Assembly (NCBI GenBank): GCA_028875875.1 | Contig: JAGWUV010000012.1 | Coordinates: forward strand, 23,205 to 87,204 | DNA length: 64,000 nt | Direction of reading: 5' to 3' | Source: Bacteroidota bacterium | Lineage (GTDB): Bacteria; Bacteroidota; Bacteroidia; Chitinophagales; Chitinophagaceae | In this document: in pieces, positions 61,406 to 64,000 of the stretch | Layout of the letters: every line of letters begins with the position of its first letter | Position numbering within the stretch: the first letter of the stretch is position 1 | Translations under genes and position numbers: made by a program | Notes under the pieces: model-generated | The model's input: the letters and a program-made list of their open reading frames with translations, nothing else | Told to the model about the DNA's origin: nothing | Databases searched by the model: none

Positions 61406-62719
61406 ATGAATTATCAACAGACGATCGATTATCTTTTTCATAAACTGCCCATGTTCAGCAAACTGGGGGCAGCAGCTTTTAGAAAGGATTTAACCAATAC
61501 CATTGCCTTATGTGAAGCGCTGGGTAATCCGCAACAAAAATTCAAAAGCATACATATTGCAGGTACCAATGGCAAGGGCAGTACCAGTCATATGCTGGCT
61601 GCTATCTTACAACAGGCCGGGTATAAAACTGGTCTTTACACTTCCCCCCATTTAAAAGATTTCAGGGAAAGGATAAAGATCAACGGACATTTTTGCACGG
61701 AAGAATTTGTAGTTGATTTTACGGAGCGTATTCAACCACTTATCGAACAACTGAATCCTTCTTTCTTTGAAATTACGGTGGCGATGGCCTTTGATTATTT
61801 TGCACAGCAGCAAGTAGATGTGGCTGTGATAGAAGTAGGCCTTGGCGGAAGACTAGACAGCACCAATATCATTACTCCCGAATTATCTGTGATCACCAAT
61901 ATCGGATGGGATCATATGAACATGCTTGGAGATACACTGGATAAAATTGCCGGCGAAAAAGCAGGCATCATCAAACCTCAAATTCCCGTGGTTATTGGGG
62001 AAAGCCTTCCCGAGACTCACCAGGTTTTTATAGCTAAAGCTGACCAAGAAAAAGCACCGATCGTTTTTGCACAGGAGCAACGGTATGTGGCCGACTGGAA
62101 ATATGAACATCATCTTTTGCATGTTACAATAGCAACCCGCAATAACGATAACAGGGCACATTACGATCTAGATCTTACAGGTGTATATCAAACAAAAAAT
62201 CTACTTACCGTACTCGAAGCGGTACAGGAGTTGAATATGCAGGGATGGCAACTTTCAAACGAAACCGTTCATACTGCATTGCAACAGGTGAAAAGAACAA
62301 CAGGCCTGCATGGCCGTTGGGAGCTTTTACACAGTTCGCCTGCTATAATCGCAGATGTGGGGCATAATGTAGATGGGATGAAACAAATAGTACAGCAACT
62401 GGAACTGAGCGATTACCAACATCTTCATATTATCATTGGTATGGTGAAAGACAAAGATGTGGATAGCGTACTGAAAGTATTGCCGCATCATGCACTATAT
62501 TATTTTACGCAATCGCATATACCGAGGGCATTGGAGGCAACTTCCTTACAACAAAAAGCAAAAGCATACGGACTGGAAGGACAATGTTTCAACAATGTGA
62601 ACTTGGCCGTTCAGCAAGCCTTACAACATGCACATAAAAAAGATCTTATTTTAATATGCGGCAGTGTATTCCTGGTGGGTGAAGTAAATGAAATAGGATA
62701 CTCACTTCAAAAATCATAA
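61406..62719 (+). CDS. folC: Folylpolyglutamate/dihydrofolate synthase
   Basis: 437 residues. FolC adds glutamates to folates and makes dihydrofolate from dihydropteroate. It shows the ATP loop HIAGTNGKGSTSHMLAAIL, YTSPHLKDFRERI, the DVAVIEVGLGGRLDSTNI segment, NIGWDHMNMLGDTLDKIAGEKAGIIK, GRWELLHSSPAIIADVGHNVDGM and the C-terminal ICGSVFLVGEV. All catalytic parts are intact. It follows the TonB-like gene by 24 bases. CATCTTTG about 16 bases before the start resembles a -7 element. Confidence 0.95.
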   Translation: MNYQQTIDYLFHKLPMFSKLGAAAFRKDLTNTIALCEALGNPQQKFKSIHIAGTNGKGSTSHMLAAILQQAGYKTGLYTSPHLKDFRERIKINGHFCTEEFVVDFTERIQPLIEQLNPSFFEITVAMAFDYFAQQQVDVAVIEVGLGGRLDSTNIITPELSVITNIGWDHMNMLGDTLDKIAGEKAGIIKPQIPVVIGESLPETHQVFIAKADQEKAPIVFAQEQRYVADWKYEHHLLHVTIATRNNDNRAHYDLDLTGVYQTKNLLTVLEAVQELNMQGWQLSNETVHTALQQVKRTTGLHGRWELLHSSPAIIADVGHNVDGMKQIVQQLELSDYQHLHIIIGMVKDKDVDSVLKVLPHHALYYFTQSHIPRALEATSLQQKAKAYGLEGQCFNNVNLAVQQALQHAHKKDLILICGSVFLVGEVNEIGYSLQKS

Positions 62720-62739
62720 CATATTCTTTCGCTGCGTAC

Positions 62740-63789
62740 ATGAGATTAGAACAATTAACGTTTACCCGGTTTATTGCAGTAGCTGCTATTGTAGTGTTTC
62801 ACTTCGGAACGAGTGTGTATCCTTTCAATATCCCGTTGCTATCTCCGCTATTTCATGCTGCTTATGTTGGGGTGAGCTATATGTATCTCCTTTCTGGTTT
62901 TGTGATGATGATCGCTTATCAGCACAAAAAAAAAGAAGGCATTGCTTTGAGAACATTCTATCGAAACAGACTGGCAAGGGTATATCCAATGTATGTATTG
63001 GCTCTGGTGATCACAATCTTTTTTTACAGTATCGACGAAAGAATATTTTCTGTCCAAGAAGTACTGCTCAATGTATTTGCCCTACAGGCCTGGGTTCCCG
63101 GCGATGCATTATCTCTAAATGCACCGGGCTGGTCGGTTTCTGTAGAAGTATTCTTTTATGTATTATTCCCATTACTCTTCAACTATGTGTACAGGAACGG
63201 CAGTTTTATCAAACTAATGCTCATTGCTATATTGTTATGGCTGCTAACACAGGTAGGATTGAACATAGCACTGCATACTTCATTCTACAAAGGCTTTCCT
63301 TCTGCATCGCATGATCTTCTATTTTATTTTCCGCTAATGCACTTGAATGAATTCATCATCGGTAATATAGCAGGATTACTATTTGTGATTAGGAAAGAAA
63401 AACAATGCAGAAATAATGACGGACTTTTATTATTGCTTGTTGCCATATCTGTTGTCGGCGTATACCTATTGCAACACTTCAGTTTTCATGATGGTTTATT
63501 TGCCTTGCTCTACGCTCCTTTATTATATTGCCTTTCTTTGAATGATGGTAACATTACAAGACTCTTTACGAAGAAGATTTTTGTTTGGGCAGGTGAAATT
63601 AGTTACGCCATTTTCATTTTGCAAAAACCGTTTTTTTTATTTGGAAGAAAATACCTGCCTTCAATAGGTGTAAAAGATAGCGCTATTCAGTTTTATATCA
63701 TTTTTATTTTGTTACTGATCTTCTCCTTTCTAACATATCGCTACGTAGAAACACCAGCCAGAAAATGGATATTACAATGGAAACCTTGA
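62740..63789 (+). CDS. Acyltransferase 3 (OafA/YrhL-like) membrane protein
   Basis: 349 residues with about ten hydrophobic segments. The family opening is clear (RLEQLTFTRFIAVAAIVVFHF, with the active-site His in VFHFG), followed by R-x-x-R-V-Y-P-M-Y (RNRLARVYPMYVLAL), WSVSVEVFFYVLFPLLF and the last-helix FLTYRYVETPARKW. It transfers acetyl or succinyl groups to surface sugars. It starts 20 bases after folC. Confidence 0.87.
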   Translation: MRLEQLTFTRFIAVAAIVVFHFGTSVYPFNIPLLSPLFHAAYVGVSYMYLLSGFVMMIAYQHKKKEGIALRTFYRNRLARVYPMYVLALVITIFFYSIDERIFSVQEVLLNVFALQAWVPGDALSLNAPGWSVSVEVFFYVLFPLLFNYVYRNGSFIKLMLIAILLWLLTQVGLNIALHTSFYKGFPSASHDLLFYFPLMHLNEFIIGNIAGLLFVIRKEKQCRNNDGLLLLLVAISVVGVYLLQHFSFHDGLFALLYAPLLYCLSLNDGNITRLFTKKIFVWAGEISYAIFILQKPFFLFGRKYLPSIGVKDSAIQFYIIFILLLIFSFLTYRYVETPARKWILQWKP

Positions 63790-63849
63790 TAACACCACTA
63801 CATTATACTGATACAAAGTTTAACTAATAGTAACACAAGACTACATTCA

Positions 63850-64000
63850 CTATTGCACCTTTATCAGTTCTACCGGCCCAAGCAATCCTGCTGCATTCAG
63901 CTGATCAACACTTAGCCTGATTACTGCGTTGGTATTAGTAATGCGTTTCCCAACCGGTAAGGTTTGATCTTTCGCCAGCCTGTTAGCCCAGGTATTGGTA
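63850..64000 (-). CDS. Probable glycoside hydrolase, C-terminal end
   Basis: The last 49 codons of a gene that runs in from the right edge, ending at TAG 63850-63852. The sequence reads TNTWANRLAKDQTLPVGKRITNTN ... LNAAGLLGPVELIKVQ. The W-x-N-R-L and G-L-L-G-P-V pattern is typical of the beta-sandwich end of GH2- or GH106-like enzymes. The family cannot be fixed from this fragment. Confidence 0.5.
   Translation of the reverse strand, partial: TNTWANRLAKDQTLPVGKRITNTNAVIRLSVDQLNAAGLLGPVELIKVQ

Overview
The window reads as a piece of a Bacteroidota chromosome, most likely Chitinophagaceae or a near relative. The evidence is the gene content: a short primary sigma factor without region 1.1, a DUF3276/PUR-alpha protein, DUF3822 next to rsmD, a GYF_2 protein, a TonB-like protein next to folC, and an IntDOT-style integrase. 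The few recognisable promoters have the TAnnTTTG -7 element. The family assignment is inferred from protein style, not from a search.

Layout. (1) 1-12,458: chromosomal backbone with rsmD (cut by the window edge), DUF3822, a MATE exporter, a TPR protein, folB, trxB, the primary sigma factor, a threonine aldolase, glucose-6-phosphate isomerase, a GNAT enzyme, DUF3276, an ABC exporter and a CBS protein. (2) 12,459-44,773: a tRNA-Ser(TGA) gene followed by an integrated element of about 32.15 kb. Its ends are a perfect 94-bp direct repeat (12,528-12,621 and 44,680-44,773) that starts inside the 3' end of the tRNA and includes the tRNA's own terminator. (3) 44,774-64,000: backbone again, with a flavoprotein of the sulfide:quinone reductase type, a P-type cation pump, an AI-2E family permease, a fatty-acid hydroxylase, an SGNH hydrolase, an aldehyde dehydrogenase, a CtpA-type protease, a BadF-type sugar kinase with murQ, a ferredoxin with a U32 protein, a TonB-like protein, folC, an acyltransferase and the end of a probable glycoside hydrolase.

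The island has an ordered layout. At the left are the mobility and replication genes: tyrosine integrase, RteC-like regulator, a small protein resembling the RNA polymerase alpha C-terminal domain, an excisionase-like HTH protein, a replication-type HTH protein and a DnaC-like ATPase. Next is one long same-strand defence cluster (18,067-28,425): an XRE regulator, a Vsr endonuclease, a C5 cytosine methyltransferase, a DUF3883 nuclease-like protein, a MutL/MORC-type GHKL ATPase, a Z1 superfamily ATPase, a DUF4420 PD-(D/E)XK protein and an AIPR protein. The last four are the gene set I recall as Mza (MutL-Z1-DUF-AIPR). Here they are fused by overlapping start and stop codons to a complete methyltransferase module, so the whole looks like a composite restriction/anti-phage system and is the main find of the window.

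The rest of the island is small cargo: an acidic protein, a DUF6169 pair, a membrane protein with an XRE regulator, a cluster of small membrane proteins, a hipBA-like pair whose toxin is cut by an in-frame stop, DUF6876, and orphan genes. At the right end is a four-gene reverse-strand module with DUF5675 and two small membrane proteins. Heptamer arrays (CGTAYAA) lie at the borders of successive cargo modules, and a two-hairpin non-coding module occurs twice with compensatory base changes. I saw no relaxase, conjugation, terminase or tail gene, so the element looks like a non-conjugative defence island or possibly a satellite-type element.
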